Source: Pluralibacter sp.
Lineage (GTDB): Bacteria > Pseudomonadota > Gammaproteobacteria > Enterobacterales > Enterobacteriaceae
Assembly: GCF_019237635.1 (NCBI RefSeq)
Contig: NZ_JAFAGS010000099.1
Coordinates: forward strand, 1 to 46,197
Length of the DNA: 46,197 nt
Direction of reading: 5' to 3'
Within the stretch, counting starts at the first letter, position 1. The number at the start of each line of letters is the position of its first letter. A program made the translations under genes and the position numbers. Shown here one piece after another: positions 33,005 to 43,063 of this stretch. Below the pieces are notes generated by a model. It was given only the letters and a program-made list of their open reading frames with translations. It was not told the origin of the DNA and made no database searches.

Positions 33005-33031
33005 ACAGATGGCAGCGGGGCTGCCATCTGT
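33005..33031. terminator. Terminator hairpin between convergent ycaM and pflA
   Basis: A perfect 12-bp stem, ACAGATGGCAGC / GCTGCCATCTGT, closes a GGG loop 6 bases past the pflA stop. T tracts are poor on both sides, so termination strength is uncertain. Confidence 0.65.
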
Positions 33032-33036
33032 CATGC

Positions 33037-33777
33037 TTAATACATCACCTTGTGACCATACTGCTCAAGAATGCCTTTCACGCGCTCCATGGCCTCTTTT
33101 TTCGGCGGTTTTACGCCATCAAGCTTGTACTCTTCACCCATCGCCACCCACTTGTGCTTGCCCAACTCGTGGTACGGCAGCAGCTCAATCTTCTCGACGT
33201 TGCCCATATCACGGGTGAACTCGCCCAGGCGGTGCGCGGAGTCGTCATCGTCCGACCAGCCCGGTACGACCACATAGCGAATCCAGGTTTTGATGCCTTT
33301 TGCCGAAATATATTTGGCAAACTCCAGCGTACGGTGGTTGGAAACGCCGACCAGGTTCTGGTGGATCTCATCATTCATTTGCTTGAGGTCGAGCATCACC
33401 AGGTCGGTGACTTCCAGCAGTTCGTCGATCACCGGATCGTAGCGGCGCACGAAGCCGTTGGTATCAAGGCAGGTGTGGATCCCTTCTTTCCTGCAGGCTC
33501 TGAACCAGTCGCGTACGAATTCCGCCTGCAGGATAGCTTCTCCGCCGGAGGCCGTAACGCCGCCGCCGGAAGCATTCATAAAGTGGCGATACGTCACCAC
33601 TTCTTTCATCAGCTCGTCAACGGTTATCTCTTTGCCGCCATGCGTATCCCAGGTGTCACGGTTGTGGCAGTACAGGCAGCGCATCAGGCAGCCCTGGAAA
33701 AACGTAATGAAACGGATGCCCGGCCCATCGACGGTGCCACAGGATTCAAAGGAGTGAATGCGACCATTAACTGACAT
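33037..33777 (-). CDS. pflA: Pyruvate formate-lyase activating enzyme (radical SAM)
   Basis: PflA uses a [4Fe-4S] cluster and S-adenosylmethionine to make the glycyl radical of PflB without oxygen. The 246-residue length matches E. coli. The radical SAM motif Cx3Cx2C is seen in [11 protein letters not shown] near residues 29-38, with SGGEAIL (the SAM-binding GGE) near 78-84. The frame is open 36 codons further, but the family start [14 protein letters not shown] at 33777 is clear. It lies 195 bases after pflB and behind a terminator-like hairpin. Confidence 0.96.
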   Translation of the reverse strand: MSVNGRIHSFESCGTVDGPGIRFITFFQGCLMRCLYCHNRDTWDTHGGKEITVDELMKEVVTYRHFMNASGGGVTASGGEAILQAEFVRDWFRACRKEGIHTCLDTNGFVRRYDPVIDELLEVTDLVMLDLKQMNDEIHQNLVGVSNHRTLEFAKYISAKGIKTWIRYVVVPGWSDDDDSAHRLGEFTRDMGNVEKIELLPYHELGKHKWVAMGEEYKLDGVKPPKKEAMERVKGILEQYGHKVMY

Positions 33778-33915
33778 TGCGGTGTTTTCTCCAGATGTGG
33801 CCCATCCAGGGCCTGAGTAAGCGCACAGCTCGTTGGCTGCGTCGAGTCTGTTTTGACAGATACCCATAGTATAGATAGCTGGCAAAGCAGGCTGGGGCGG
33901 GAGGCAATATTTGTT

Positions 33916-33943
33916 AAAAAGGCCCCACTATCGTGGAGCCTTT
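33916..33943 (-). terminator. pflB terminator
   Basis: On the minus strand AAAGGCTCCAC pairs with GTGGGGCCTTT (one mismatch) over a 4-base loop and ends in T residues. It separates focA-pflB from pflA. Confidence 0.8.
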
Positions 33944-33972
33944 ATTCTACGCGTTTTCAGTCAGACAGGGAA

Positions 33973-36255
33973 TTACATGGTCTGAGTGAAAGTACGGGTG
34001 ATAACGTCCTGCTGCTGTTCTTTAGTCAGGGAGTTAAAACGTACGGCATAACCAGAAACACGGATGGTCAGCTGCGGATATTTTTCCGGATGTTCCATCG
34101 CATCGAGCAGCATTTCACGGTTCATGACGTTCACGTTCAGGTGCTGACCACCTTCGATGGACGCTTCGTGATGGAAGTAACCATCCATCAGGCCCGCCAG
34201 GTTGGTCTTACGCACTTCGTCATCTTTACCCAGTGCGTTCGGAACGATAGAGAAGGTGTAAGAGATACCATCTTTAGCGTACGCAAACGGCAGTTTAGCC
34301 ACGGAGGTCAGAGAGGCGACAGCACCTTTCTGGTCACGGCCGTGCATCGGGTTAGCACCTGGTCCGAACGGTGCGCCAGCGCGACGACCGTCTGGGGTGT
34401 TACCGGTTTTCTTACCATACACGACGTTAGAGGTGATGGTCAGAACAGACTGCGTCGGGATAGCGTTACGGTAAGTAGTCAGTTTCTGAATTTTCTTCAT
34501 GAAACGTTCTACCAGGTCAACCGCCATGTCATCAACGCGAGAGTCGTTGTTACCAAACTGCGGGTATTCGCCTTCGATTTCGAAGTCGACAGCCAGGCCG
34601 TCTTCGTCACGAACCGGTTTAACTTTCGCGTATTTGATAGCAGACAGGGAGTCAGCCGCAACGGACAGACCCGCGATACCACAAGCCATGGTACGGACAA
34701 CGTCACGGTCGTGCAGCGCCATCAGAGAGGCTTCGTAGCTGTACTTGTCGTGCATGTAGTGGATGACGTTCAGCGCAGTGACGTACTGCTTAGCCAGCCA
34801 GTCCATGAAGTGATCCATGCGGTCCATGACTTCGTCGAAGTTCAGAACGTCGCCTTTGATCGGCTCAGATTTCGGACCCACCTGCATTTTCAGTTTTTCG
34901 TCAACGCCGCCGTTGATAGCGTACAGCATGGTTTTCGCGAGGTTAGCACGAGCGCCGAAGAACTGCATTTGCTTACCAACAATCATCGGGCTTACGCAGC
35001 AAGCGATAGCGTAGTCGTCGTTGTTGAAGTCCGGACGCATCAGGTCATCGTTCTCGTACTGCAGAGAAGAGGTGTCGATGGACACTTTAGCGGCGTATTT
35101 CTTGAAGTTCAGCGGCAGTTTTTCTGACCACAGAACGGTGATGTTCGGCTCCGGAGACGGTCCCATGGTGTACAGGGTGTTCAGGAAGCGGAAGCTGTTT
35201 TTGGTTACCAGGGTACGGCCGTCAACGCCCATACCGCCGATGGATTCGGTTGCCCAAATCGGGTCGCCAGAGAACAGTTCATCGTACTCAGGGGTGCGCA
35301 GGAAGCGAACCATACGCAGTTTCATGACCAGGTGGTCAATCATTTCCTGAGCGTCAAGCTCGGTGATTTTGCCTGCTTTCAGGTCACGTTCGATGTAGGC
35401 ATCCAGGAAGGTGGATACGCGACCGAAGGACATTGCAGCGCCGTTCTGAGACTTAACAGCGGCCAGGTAGCCGAAGTAGGTCCACTGGATAGCTTCCTGA
35501 GCGTTGGTTGCCGGACCAGAGATATCGCAGCCGTATTTAGCCGCCATTTCTTTGATCTGACCCAGCGCACGGTGCTGTTCAGCGATTTCTTCGCGCAGAC
35601 GGATAGTCGCTTCCAGGTTTACGCCGTTTTCCAGGTCAGACTGCAGGGAAACGAATTGTGCGTATTTGTCTTTCAGCAGGAAGTCGATACCGTACAGCGC
35701 AACGCGACGGTAGTCACCAATGATACGACCACGACCGTAGGCATCCGGCAGACCGGTCAGAACGCCGGATTTACGGCAGTTCAGGATGTCTTTGGTGTAA
35801 ACGTCGAATACGCCCTGGTTGTGGGTTTTACGGTAATCGGTGAAGATTTTTTTCAGTGCCGGGTCCAGCTCGCGGTCGTACGCTTTGCAGGAACCTTCAA
35901 CCATTTTGATGCCGCCGAACGGGATGATCGCACGTTTCAGCGGAGCTTCAGTCTGCAGACCAACGATTTTCTCAAGCTGCTTGTTGATGTAGCCAGCGTC
36001 GTGAGAAGTGATGGTGGATGCAACGGAGGTGTCAAAATCAACTGGCGCGTGAGTGCGGTTTTCCAGTTTAACGCCTTCCATGACTTTGTCCCACAGGGTG
36101 GTGGTCGCATCAGTAGCGCCAGCCAGGAAGGACTCGTCACCTTCATATGGGGTGTAGTTTTTCTGGATAAAGTCACGGACGTTGACTTCTTTCTGCCAGT
36201 CACCTTTGGCAAAACCTTCCCAGGCTGTGGCTAACTTTTCATTAAGTTCGGACAT
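33973..36255 (-). CDS. pflB: Pyruvate formate-lyase
   Basis: PflB converts pyruvate and CoA to formate and acetyl-CoA in mixed-acid fermentation. The 760-residue glycyl radical enzyme has the adjacent catalytic cysteines in AIACCVSP near residues 418-419 and the C-terminal radical glycine in RVSGYAVRF near 734. Codon use is strongly biased, as expected for a very abundant protein, which leaves long stop-free frames on the opposite strand. It follows focA by 52 bases in the same operon. Confidence 0.98.
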   Translation of the reverse strand: MSELNEKLATAWEGFAKGDWQKEVNVRDFIQKNYTPYEGDESFLAGATDATTTLWDKVMEGVKLENRTHAPVDFDTSVASTITSHDAGYINKQLEKIVGLQTEAPLKRAIIPFGGIKMVEGSCKAYDRELDPALKKIFTDYRKTHNQGVFDVYTKDILNCRKSGVLTGLPDAYGRGRIIGDYRRVALYGIDFLLKDKYAQFVSLQSDLENGVNLEATIRLREEIAEQHRALGQIKEMAAKYGCDISGPATNAQEAIQWTYFGYLAAVKSQNGAAMSFGRVSTFLDAYIERDLKAGKITELDAQEMIDHLVMKLRMVRFLRTPEYDELFSGDPIWATESIGGMGVDGRTLVTKNSFRFLNTLYTMGPSPEPNITVLWSEKLPLNFKKYAAKVSIDTSSLQYENDDLMRPDFNNDDYAIACCVSPMIVGKQMQFFGARANLAKTMLYAINGGVDEKLKMQVGPKSEPIKGDVLNFDEVMDRMDHFMDWLAKQYVTALNVIHYMHDKYSYEASLMALHDRDVVRTMACGIAGLSVAADSLSAIKYAKVKPVRDEDGLAVDFEIEGEYPQFGNNDSRVDDMAVDLVERFMKKIQKLTTYRNAIPTQSVLTITSNVVYGKKTGNTPDGRRAGAPFGPGANPMHGRDQKGAVASLTSVAKLPFAYAKDGISYTFSIVPNALGKDDEVRKTNLAGLMDGYFHHEASIEGGQHLNVNVMNREMLLDAMEHPEKYPQLTIRVSGYAVRFNSLTKEQQQDVITRTFTQTM

Positions 36256-36307
36256 GTAACACCTACCTTCTTAAGTGGACTTTTTTATTTACTGCCTGAG
36301 ACAACCA

Positions 36308-37165
36308 TTAATGATGATTGTCGCCACGCAGGTAAATGACCCAGTATGTCAACCCGACTAACAGACCCCCGCCGATAATGTTCCCAATAGTAACCGGAAT
36401 CAGGTTATCGGTGATGAAGTTCATCACAGTCAGGTGTGAAAAACTGTCCGGAGTCGAACCAATAGCGGTCCAGAATTCCGGGCTGGCAAAGTTACGGATT
36501 ACGATACCCATTGGGATCATAAACATGTTAGCGATACTGTGCTCAAAACCGCTGGCGACGAACATCGCAACCGGGAGAACCATAATCATCGCTTTATCCA
36601 TCAGGCTGCGGCCGGAGTAGCTCATCCACACCGCCAGACAGACCATCAGGTTTGCCAGAATACCGAGGCTCACAGCCTCAATAAAAGTATGATGCATTTT
36701 GTGGTCGGCGGTTTGCAGGACGTTGAGTCCCCAACCGCCGTTGGCGGCCATATACTCGCCGGATAACCACATCAGCAGAACAAAGAGCAGCGCGCCAATC
36801 AGGTTACCAACATAGACGTTTAACCAGTTTCGCGCCAGTTGACCCCAGGTGATACGACCGCTGGCTTTTGCCACAACGATAAGTACCGTAGAGGTGAACA
36901 GATCCGCGCCGCAAATCACGCACAGAATCAGACCCAATGAGAAGCAGATACCGCCAATCAGCTTTGCGATGCCAAACGGCATTGCGGCGGTGCCTGTGGT
37001 AGCAGTGATATAGAAGACAAAGGCAATCGAGATAAACACACCCGCGGTAATCGCCAGAAAAAAGGTCGTCATCGGGTGTTTCGTTGCTTTATAGACACCT
37101 GCTTCTTCGGCAACTTTCGCCATTGCAGCAGGGAGTAAAAGATCAAAAGGGTTGTCAGCTTTCAC
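36308..37165 (-). CDS. focA: FocA, formate channel
   Basis: FocA is the pentameric formate/nitrite-type channel that moves the formate made by PflB across the inner membrane. The 285-residue protein has six membrane helices, the FNT-family segments CGADLFTSTV and SGFEHSIANMF, and the pore histidine in the latter. The start is GTG at 37165 (read as MKADNPFDLLL), with GAGAG upstream. The longer open frame to 37285 adds 40 unlikely residues. It is first in the focA-pflB operon. Confidence 0.96.
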   Translation of the reverse strand: MKADNPFDLLLPAAMAKVAEEAGVYKATKHPMTTFFLAITAGVFISIAFVFYITATTGTAAMPFGIAKLIGGICFSLGLILCVICGADLFTSTVLIVVAKASGRITWGQLARNWLNVYVGNLIGALLFVLLMWLSGEYMAANGGWGLNVLQTADHKMHHTFIEAVSLGILANLMVCLAVWMSYSGRSLMDKAMIMVLPVAMFVASGFEHSIANMFMIPMGIVIRNFASPEFWTAIGSTPDSFSHLTVMNFITDNLIPVTIGNIIGGGLLVGLTYWVIYLRGDNHH

Positions 37166-37487
37166 ACTAACTCTCTCTTTATTAAGTCGGCGACGAGATA
37201 CTAACAAAGCATTATAGAAGAGAATTTGATGTAGATCATATCTCGCCTGGCTTATAGGCCCGCAAATCGCATGGTTTTTCAGCAATTACGGCGTAACTTT
37301 TTGATTATCAAAATAAAAATAAATTTTAAAAATTACAAATGAAGTTGAATTTTTTCCGTAACCCTCCTCTCTGGCAGTTAATTAAAATGGGGTAATATGC
37401 ATTAAAATTAACAATAGTGATAAGTTATTAATAATAATATTTACGCATAATTAACTTTATTATTACAAATTAGTCGCGGGCGCCGGA
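37166..37487 (-). promoter_or_regulatory. pfl promoter region
   Basis: The focA-ycaO gap is about 400 bases and very AT-rich in its upstream part. In E. coli the same region has several promoters driven by FNR, ArcA and IHF. A good FNR-like site is seen at 37226-37239; many A/T tracts at 37310-37480 could bind IHF or ArcA, but individual sites were not resolved. No gene is seen. Confidence 0.7.
37226..37239 (-). promoter_or_regulatory. FNR site upstream of focA
   Basis: TTGATGTAGATCAT matches the FNR consensus TTGAT-N4-ATCAA in nine of ten bases. It lies about 60 bases before the focA GTG, which fits anaerobic induction of focA-pflB. Confidence 0.8.
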
Positions 37488-37520
37488 TAAATAAAAACGG
37501 GGCCCACAATGCGGCCCCGT
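37488..37520 (-). terminator. ycaO terminator
   Basis: On the minus strand an 8-bp GC-rich stem (ACGGGGCC / GGCCCCGT) runs into TTTTTATTTA. A smaller hairpin GGCGAA-TATT-TTCGCC at 37532-37547 lies between it and the ycaO stop. Confidence 0.88.
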
Positions 37521-37564
37521 AATATAGCGCAGGCGAATATTTTCGCCATACATTTGTTGTTTCT

Positions 37565-39331
37565 TTACGCCTTGTCCGCCCAGAATTTCGCCTTGGCGCG
37601 CTGCAGTTTCTCGTAGGCTTTCAGCAGCCCCTGATGCGCCGGGAACGCGGTAAGAGAGCTGTCGACCGGTTGCAGGCCGTAGAATGGCGCTTCACCGCTC
37701 AGCGCAGCGCTTGCGGCTTCAACAGCCTCTGCGCCGTACATGCGTACAAAGGCGTTCAGGTACTGCAGCGGTTCGCGCTCTTCTTCCTGCGCCAGCAGCA
37801 GCAGGGTTTGCAGGCAGCGATAGTAGTTGGCGCGCTCGGCAGAGAAGATAGACGCGTTAAACTCCATGGTCCACTCGGTCCAGATAAGCGCCTGTTCCAG
37901 ATCGCCGCCCGCCAGCGCCAGCATGGCTTTCAGCTCGCCAATACGCAGGGTATACCAGCCGTTATCTTTACCGGTTGCCAGACCGAGCAGCTCCCGCACG
38001 CGGGTGAAGTCATCCAGACCCTCGTCATCCATTTGCTCAATGAGCGCCAGATAGTCTTCTTTTTCCCATTCGCTATTTGGCAACGAGAGAATAGTCTCGC
38101 GCAGATGGCTGCCCATATTATTGTTGGCAAGCCACAGGTCTTCCGCCGGATAAATATCGGACATGCCCGGCACCAGAATACGGCAGGCGTAAACGCCGAG
38201 ATGCTCGTAGTCGGCAATATAGACGTCTTTATCTTCGGTCTGGAAAATCGCCATCAACGTAGCGAACTCTTCTTCGGTGGTGCCGGAGAAATTCCAGTCA
38301 ACGAACGGATAATCGGCATCCTGCTTGAACAGATCCCAGGAGATCAGACCGCTGGAGTCGATAAAGTGGGTTTCGAGGTTCGCGTGCTCCGCGACTTCTT
38401 CATCGTCGAAGGTCGGTGGTGTAAAGACGTCGAGATCTTTAAGACCGCGGCCCTGCAGCAGCTCGGTGACGGTGCGCTCCAGCGCGACGCCGAAGTCCGG
38501 GTGGGCGCCGAAGGAGGCAAAGCAGGTGCCGTTGCTCGGGTTAAACAGCACCACACAGATAACCGGGTATTTACCGCCCAACGAGCCGTCGTAGGCGAAA
38601 ATCGGGAACCCTTCCGCTTCCAGCGTGGCGATGGATTCCACCACGCCAGGATAGCGCGCCATGACCTCAGCCGGGATCTCCGGCAGGCTGATGCTTTCGG
38701 CAATGATGCGGTTCTTAATGTGGCGTTCGAAGACTTCGGACAGTCCCTGTACGCGCGCTTCATTACGGGTATTGCCTGCGGACATGCCGTTAGACACGTA
38801 CAGGTTACCGACGATGTTCATCGGGATATAGACCGTTTTGCCATCGGACTGACGGGTAAACGGCAGACCGCAGATGCCGCGATCGTCGTTGCCGGACTGC
38901 AGGTCCACCAGTTGGCTTGCGGTTAGTTGATCGTCAGGATCGTAGAAGGCGCGCAGGCGGGCATCAAGGATGCCTTCCGGCAGTTCGTCGTCTTCGGTCA
39001 GCGGGAACCATTTTTCGTTCGGATAGTGGACGAACGGCCCGTTAGCAACGGTTTCACCCAGCCAGAAGTCGGCAAAGAAATAGTTGGTGGACAGGCGCTC
39101 GAAGTATTCGCCAAGCGCAGAGGCCAGGGCTGCTTTTTTGGTCGCGCCTTTACCGTTGGTAAAGCACAGCGCGGATTCTTTGTCGCGAATATGCACCGAC
39201 CACACGTTCGGCACCGGGTTCAGCCAGGAGGCTTCCTCAATATGGAAACCCAGATCGAGTAACTTCTGCTGGAAGCGGGCGATAGAGTCTTCCAGCGCGG
39301 CGTCTTTGCCGGGAATAAAGGTTTGGGTCAT
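37565..39331 (-). CDS. ycaO: YcaO, stand-alone YcaO-domain ATP enzyme
   Basis: The 588-residue protein is the prototype of the YcaO family, whose members phosphorylate amide backbones using ATP. In azole-forming clusters they make thiazolines; the enterobacterial one has no such cluster and in E. coli is linked to methylthiolation of ribosomal protein S12 by RimO. Family segments are GKGATKKAALASALGEYFERL (near 62-82), MSAGNTRNEARVQGLSEVFER and a C-terminal TPR-like part. The start at 39331 is by family; its Shine-Dalgarno is poor and the frame opens 11 codons earlier. Confidence 0.94.
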   Translation of the reverse strand: MTQTFIPGKDAALEDSIARFQQKLLDLGFHIEEASWLNPVPNVWSVHIRDKESALCFTNGKGATKKAALASALGEYFERLSTNYFFADFWLGETVANGPFVHYPNEKWFPLTEDDELPEGILDARLRAFYDPDDQLTASQLVDLQSGNDDRGICGLPFTRQSDGKTVYIPMNIVGNLYVSNGMSAGNTRNEARVQGLSEVFERHIKNRIIAESISLPEIPAEVMARYPGVVESIATLEAEGFPIFAYDGSLGGKYPVICVVLFNPSNGTCFASFGAHPDFGVALERTVTELLQGRGLKDLDVFTPPTFDDEEVAEHANLETHFIDSSGLISWDLFKQDADYPFVDWNFSGTTEEEFATLMAIFQTEDKDVYIADYEHLGVYACRILVPGMSDIYPAEDLWLANNNMGSHLRETILSLPNSEWEKEDYLALIEQMDDEGLDDFTRVRELLGLATGKDNGWYTLRIGELKAMLALAGGDLEQALIWTEWTMEFNASIFSAERANYYRCLQTLLLLAQEEEREPLQYLNAFVRMYGAEAVEAASAALSGEAPFYGLQPVDSSLTAFPAHQGLLKAYEKLQRAKAKFWADKA

Positions 39332-39633
39332 GGCGGTCACTTTTGTCGTACGGAAAGCGCGCAATCATACGGGGTTTATGTGTCAGGCGCTATCATCCAG
39401 ACTGGAGGCAATAAAATAAAGGTCTGCGGATATGGGGAAGCGCGCGGGGCGTCGACAGCGGAAATGTCGGTTTTCATCCGTCAAGCTGGCAGATTCTGTT
39501 GTGTGATGACGGCCGCATTTAACTGCAGATGACGTTTAGCCATTGCGGCGCGTGTCACTGAATGATAAAACCGATATCCACAGGAATAACTTATGCCTTC
39601 GGGTTGATAACGTGTACAGCGTGGTGAGGGGAA
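39332..39633. promoter_or_regulatory. ycaO-serC divergent gap
   Basis: This 302-base gap must hold the promoters of ycaO (leftward) and the serC-aroA operon (rightward; Lrp- and CRP-influenced in E. coli). K-12 has ycaP (DUF421 membrane protein) here; no trace of it is seen. Short open frames across the gap have no family support. Confidence 0.55.
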
Positions 39634-40722
39634 ATGGCTCAGGTCTTCAATTTTAGTTCAGGTCCGGCAATGCTTCCGGCAGACGTTCTTAAACTGGCGC
39701 AACAGGAACTGTGCGACTGGCATGGTTTAGGCACCTCGGTAATGGAAATCAGTCACCGTGGTAAAGAATTCATCCAGGTGGCGGAAGAAGCTGAAAAAGA
39801 TTTCCGTGACTTGCTGAACATTCCTTCCAACTACAAAGTGCTGTTCTGTCACGGCGGCGGTCGCGGTCAGTTTGCTGGCGTGCCGCTCAACCTGCTGGGC
39901 GACAAAACGGCAGCTGATTACGTGGATGCTGGCTACTGGGCTGAGAGCGCAATTAAAGAAGCGCATAAATACTGCACCGCGCACGTGATTGACGCGAAGG
40001 TGATGGTCGACGGCAAGCGCGCGGTAAAACCGATGCGCGAATGGCAACTGTCCGATAACGCCGCCTATCTGCACTACTGCCCGAACGAAACGATCGACGG
40101 TATCGCGATTGACGAAATGCCGAATTTCGGCAGCGATGTCGTCGTGGCCGCCGACTTCTCTTCTTCTATTCTGTCTGCGCCTGTCGACGTCAGCCGTTTT
40201 GGCGTCATCTATGCCGGTGCGCAGAAAAACATCGGTCCGGCGGGCCTGACGTTAGTTATCGTGCGTGAAGATTTGCTGGGCAAAGCCCATAAAGCATGCC
40301 CGTCTATCCTCGACTACACCGTACTGAACAACAACGATTCCATGTTCAATACTCCGCCGACGTTTGCCTGGTACTTGTCCGGCCTGGTGTTCAAATGGCT
40401 GAAAGAGCAGGGTGGCGTTGCGGCCATGAATCGTATTAATCAGCAAAAAGCAGAACTGCTGTACGGCGTTATCGATAATAGCGATTTCTACCGTAACGAT
40501 GTGGCGACAGCGAACCGCTCCCGCATGAACGTGCCGTTCCAGTTGGCCGACAGCGCGCTGGACAAGCTGTTCCTGGAAGAGTCCTTCGCTGCGGGCCTGC
40601 ATGCGCTGAAAGGCCACCGCGTTGTGGGCGGTATGCGTGCGTCCATCTATAACGCAATGCCGCTGGCAGGCGTGAAGGCCTTGACGGACTTCATGCAGGA
40701 TTTCGAGCGCCGTCGCGGTTAA
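39634..40722 (+). CDS. serC: Phosphoserine/phosphohydroxythreonine aminotransferase
   Basis: SerC makes 3-phosphoserine in serine synthesis and 4-phosphohydroxythreonine in pyridoxal phosphate synthesis. The 362-residue fold-type I PLP enzyme has the cofactor lysine in [10 protein letters not shown] near residue 198 and the N-terminal [10 protein letters not shown]. The ATG follows GAGGGGAA. It forms an operon with aroA across an intergenic attenuator; the joint control serves serine, vitamin B6 and, through aroA, chorismate and enterobactin. Confidence 0.97.
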   Translation: MAQVFNFSSGPAMLPADVLKLAQQELCDWHGLGTSVMEISHRGKEFIQVAEEAEKDFRDLLNIPSNYKVLFCHGGGRGQFAGVPLNLLGDKTAADYVDAGYWAESAIKEAHKYCTAHVIDAKVMVDGKRAVKPMREWQLSDNAAYLHYCPNETIDGIAIDEMPNFGSDVVVAADFSSSILSAPVDVSRFGVIYAGAQKNIGPAGLTLVIVREDLLGKAHKACPSILDYTVLNNNDSMFNTPPTFAWYLSGLVFKWLKEQGGVAAMNRINQQKAELLYGVIDNSDFYRNDVATANRSRMNVPFQLADSALDKLFLEESFAAGLHALKGHRVVGGMRASIYNAMPLAGVKALTDFMQDFERRRG

Positions 40723-40740
40723 TCGATGTTCTTTGTTCAT

Positions 40741-40766
40741 CCCCGCAGCGGGTCTGCGGGGTTTTT
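40741..40766 (+). terminator. serC-aroA intercistronic terminator/attenuator
   Basis: CCCCGCAG-N5-CTGCGGGG followed by five T residues is a textbook intrinsic terminator inside the serC-aroA operon. Partial read-through is expected to set aroA expression below that of serC. Confidence 0.9.
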
Positions 40767-40792
40767 ATGTCTGTTTTTGAGAGTTGAGTTTC

Positions 40793-42076
40793 ATGGAATT
40801 CCTGACGTTACAACCCATCGCGCGGGTGGATGGCACCATCAATTTACCGGGTTCTAAAAGTGTCTCAAACCGCGCTCTGCTGCTGGCGGCGTTAGCCCGC
40901 GGCACGACGGTGCTGACCAACCTGCTGGATAGCGACGACGTGCGCCATATGCTGAATGCGTTGAGTGCGCTGGGAGTTCATTACACCCTGTCGGCCGATC
41001 GCACCCGTTGCGAAGTGACCGGCAACGGCGGCCCGCTGCAGGCTGACGATTCGCTTGAACTGTTTCTGGGCAACGCCGGGACTGCGATGCGCCCGCTGGC
41101 GGCCGCACTGTGCCTGGGACGCAATGATATCGTGCTGACCGGCGAGCCGCGCATGAAGGAGCGTCCGATTGGCCATCTGGTCGATGCCTTGCGTCAGGGC
41201 GGCGCGCAGATTGCGTATCTGGAGCAGGAAAACTACCCGCCGCTGCGCCTGAGTGGCGGCTTCAACGGCGGTAACGTTGCCGTTGACGGCAGCGTCTCCA
41301 GCCAGTTCCTGACCGCGCTTTTAATGACCGCGCCGTTGGCGGAGCAGGACACCGTGATTACCATCAAGGGCGATCTGGTGTCGAAGCCGTATATCGACAT
41401 CACGCTACATCTGATGAAAACCTTCGGCGTGGCGGTAGATAATCAGGACTATCAGCGTTTTGTGGTGAAAGGCGGGCAGCATTATCAGTCGCCAGGCGAC
41501 TACCTGGTGGAGGGCGATGCCTCTTCAGCCTCGTATTTCCTCGCGGCGGCAGCCATTAAAGGCGGTACGGTGAAAGTGACCGGGATTGGCCGCAATAGCG
41601 TGCAGGGCGATATTCGTTTCGCCGATGTGCTGGAGAAAATGGGGGCGACCATCGTCTGGGGGGATGATTTTATTTCCTGTACCCGCGGCGAGCTGAACGC
41701 CATTGATATGGACATGAACCATATTCCTGATGCCGCGATGACGATTGCGACCACCGCGCTGTTCGCTAAAGGCACGACGACGATGCGCAACATCTATAAC
41801 TGGCGCGTCAAGGAGACCGACCGCTTGTTCGCTATGGCGACGGAGTTGCGTAAAGTCGGCGCGGACGTGGAAGAGGGCGAGGATTACATCCGCGTGACGC
41901 CGCCTGCCCGGCTGAATGTCGCCGAGATTGGGACTTACAACGATCACCGTATGGCGATGTGTTTCTCGCTGGTGGCGTTGTCGGATACCCCGGTGACTAT
42001 CCTTGACCCGAAATGTACGGCTAAGACTTTCCCGGACTATTTTGAACAACTGACCCGCATTAGCACGCTTGCCTGA
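40793..42076 (+). CDS. aroA: EPSP synthase (3-phosphoshikimate 1-carboxyvinyltransferase)
   Basis: AroA joins phosphoenolpyruvate to shikimate-3-phosphate in the aromatic pathway and is the glyphosate target. The 427-residue enzyme has the two-domain fold with [17 protein letters not shown] near 18-34, the PEP/glyphosate loop [13 protein letters not shown] near 90-102 and [12 protein letters not shown] near 124-135. The normal Gly96 and Pro101 class of residues is present, so it looks like an ordinary sensitive class I enzyme. The start at 40793 (ATG) is preferred to an upstream TTG. Confidence 0.97.
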   Translation: MEFLTLQPIARVDGTINLPGSKSVSNRALLLAALARGTTVLTNLLDSDDVRHMLNALSALGVHYTLSADRTRCEVTGNGGPLQADDSLELFLGNAGTAMRPLAAALCLGRNDIVLTGEPRMKERPIGHLVDALRQGGAQIAYLEQENYPPLRLSGGFNGGNVAVDGSVSSQFLTALLMTAPLAEQDTVITIKGDLVSKPYIDITLHLMKTFGVAVDNQDYQRFVVKGGQHYQSPGDYLVEGDASSASYFLAAAAIKGGTVKVTGIGRNSVQGDIRFADVLEKMGATIVWGDDFISCTRGELNAIDMDMNHIPDAAMTIATTALFAKGTTTMRNIYNWRVKETDRLFAMATELRKVGADVEEGEDYIRVTPPARLNVAEIGTYNDHRMAMCFSLVALSDTPVTILDPKCTAKTFPDYFEQLTRISTLA

Positions 42077-42084
42077 CCCCATAG

Positions 42085-42106
42085 CGCTGCGCCGTCCGGC
42101 GCAGCG
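42085..42106 (+). terminator. Hairpin after aroA
   Basis: CGCTGCGCCG-TC-CGGCGCAGCG is a 10-bp palindrome nine bases past the aroA stop, followed by a moderately T-rich stretch. It probably ends the serC-aroA transcript. Confidence 0.6.
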
Positions 42107-42254
42107 TTGCGCTTTCTGATTATTCCCTCTGCTCATTTATTCTACACTCACCTTCAATCAGGCTGTAATTTGCAACCAGTATTAACGGTCAAAGGCAATG
42201 ACGCGTATAATGCGCGGCGTTTATGCAACCGATGCCTTAGTGAAGGAGAAAAAG

Positions 42255-42938
42255 ATGACGGCAATTGCCCCGGTAATCACCATTGATGGACCTAGCGGTG
42301 CTGGAAAAGGCACTCTGTGCAAGGCAATGGCGGAAGCGCTGCAGTGGCATCTGCTGGATTCGGGCGCTATCTATCGCGTTCTGGCGCTGGCCGCGTTGCA
42401 TCATCACGTAGATGTGACCTCCGAAGACGTCCTGGTTCCCCTCGCGGCGCACCTGGATGTCCGCTTCGTCTCGACGAATGGCAATCTTGAGGTCATTCTT
42501 GAAGGTGAGGACGTTAGTGCGGAAATCCGTACCCAGGAGGTCGCAAATGCCGCCTCGCAGGTCGCCGCCTTCCCGCGTGTGCGTGAAGCGCTGTTGCGCC
42601 GCCAGCGCGCGTTTCGTGAAGGTCCGGGCCTGATCGCCGACGGGCGTGATATGGGCACTGTCGTTTTCCCGGATGCGCCGGTGAAAATTTTCCTCGACGC
42701 CTCCTCGGAGGAGCGCGCCCACCGCCGTATGCTACAGTTGCAGGAGAAGGGCTTTAGTGTTAACTTTGAACGCCTTTTGGCCGAGATAAAGGAACGTGAC
42801 GATCGCGATCGCAACCGTGCGGTGGCACCGTTGGTTCCCGCTGCTGATGCTTTAGTGTTGGATTCAACACGATTAAGTATTGAGCAAGTGATTGAAAAAG
42901 CGCTACAATACGCGCGCCAAAAACTGGCTGCTGTTTGA
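42255..42938 (+). CDS. cmk: Cytidylate kinase
   Basis: Cmk phosphorylates CMP and dCMP with ATP. The 227-residue protein has the P-loop GPSGAGKGT at about residues 12-20, the (d)CMP-binding insert typical of bacterial CMP kinases (about 63-157) and [17 protein letters not shown]. The start at 42255 follows AAGGAG; the upstream frame to 42198 is not family-like. It sits just before rpsA, as in E. coli. Confidence 0.97.
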   Translation: MTAIAPVITIDGPSGAGKGTLCKAMAEALQWHLLDSGAIYRVLALAALHHHVDVTSEDVLVPLAAHLDVRFVSTNGNLEVILEGEDVSAEIRTQEVANAASQVAAFPRVREALLRRQRAFREGPGLIADGRDMGTVVFPDAPVKIFLDASSEERAHRRMLQLQEKGFSVNFERLLAEIKERDDRDRNRAVAPLVPAADALVLDSTRLSIEQVIEKALQYARQKLAAV

Positions 42939-42973
42939 ATTAAAGGCAGTAAGCCTCCGAATTTTGTAGTACC

Positions 42974-43035
42974 CCCGCTGCAACGGAGTGTGAGCGGGTA
43001 TGTAAAACAACCCCATCCGACATGAAGTCAGATGG
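42974..43035 (+). promoter_or_regulatory. rpsA leader with two hairpins, probable S1 autoregulation
   Basis: The cmk-rpsA gap folds into at least two hairpins: CCCGCT/AGCGGG at 42974-42998 with GGA in the loop (caacGGAgtg), and CCATCcGAC/GTCaGATGG at 43013-43035. In E. coli the rpsA leader forms consecutive hairpins with GGA-containing loops in place of a strong Shine-Dalgarno and is repressed by free S1. Here too there is no strong ribosome-binding site just before ATG 43064, only weak GAAGA. Confidence 0.72.
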
Positions 43036-43063
43036 ACGTTAATCTAACTTTTGAAGATTAAAC

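Noticed and set aside
33853-35127. 424-codon open frame on the plus strand opposite pflB and its downstream gap
   Set aside because: It is the shadow of pflB, whose strong codon bias removes antisense stops. No family resemblance, no ribosome-binding site, low-complexity Val/Arg/Phe/His-rich product.
37300-37312. TTGATTATCAA near the pfl promoters as a second FNR site
   Set aside because: The half-sites are separated by one base rather than four, so it does not fit FNR spacing.
37634-38926. 430-codon plus-strand frame opposite ycaO
   Set aside because: Antisense shadow of the well-recognised ycaO; no domain or start signal.
37565-39331. YcaO as part of an azole-modified peptide (RiPP) cluster
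   Set aside because: No precursor peptide, dehydrogenase or partner E1-like gene lies nearby; it is the stand-alone enterobacterial ycaO.
39323-39532. 69-codon plus-strand frame in the ycaO-serC gap, considered as a small gene replacing ycaP
   Set aside because: No ribosome-binding site, overlaps the ycaO 5' end, and no family resemblance.
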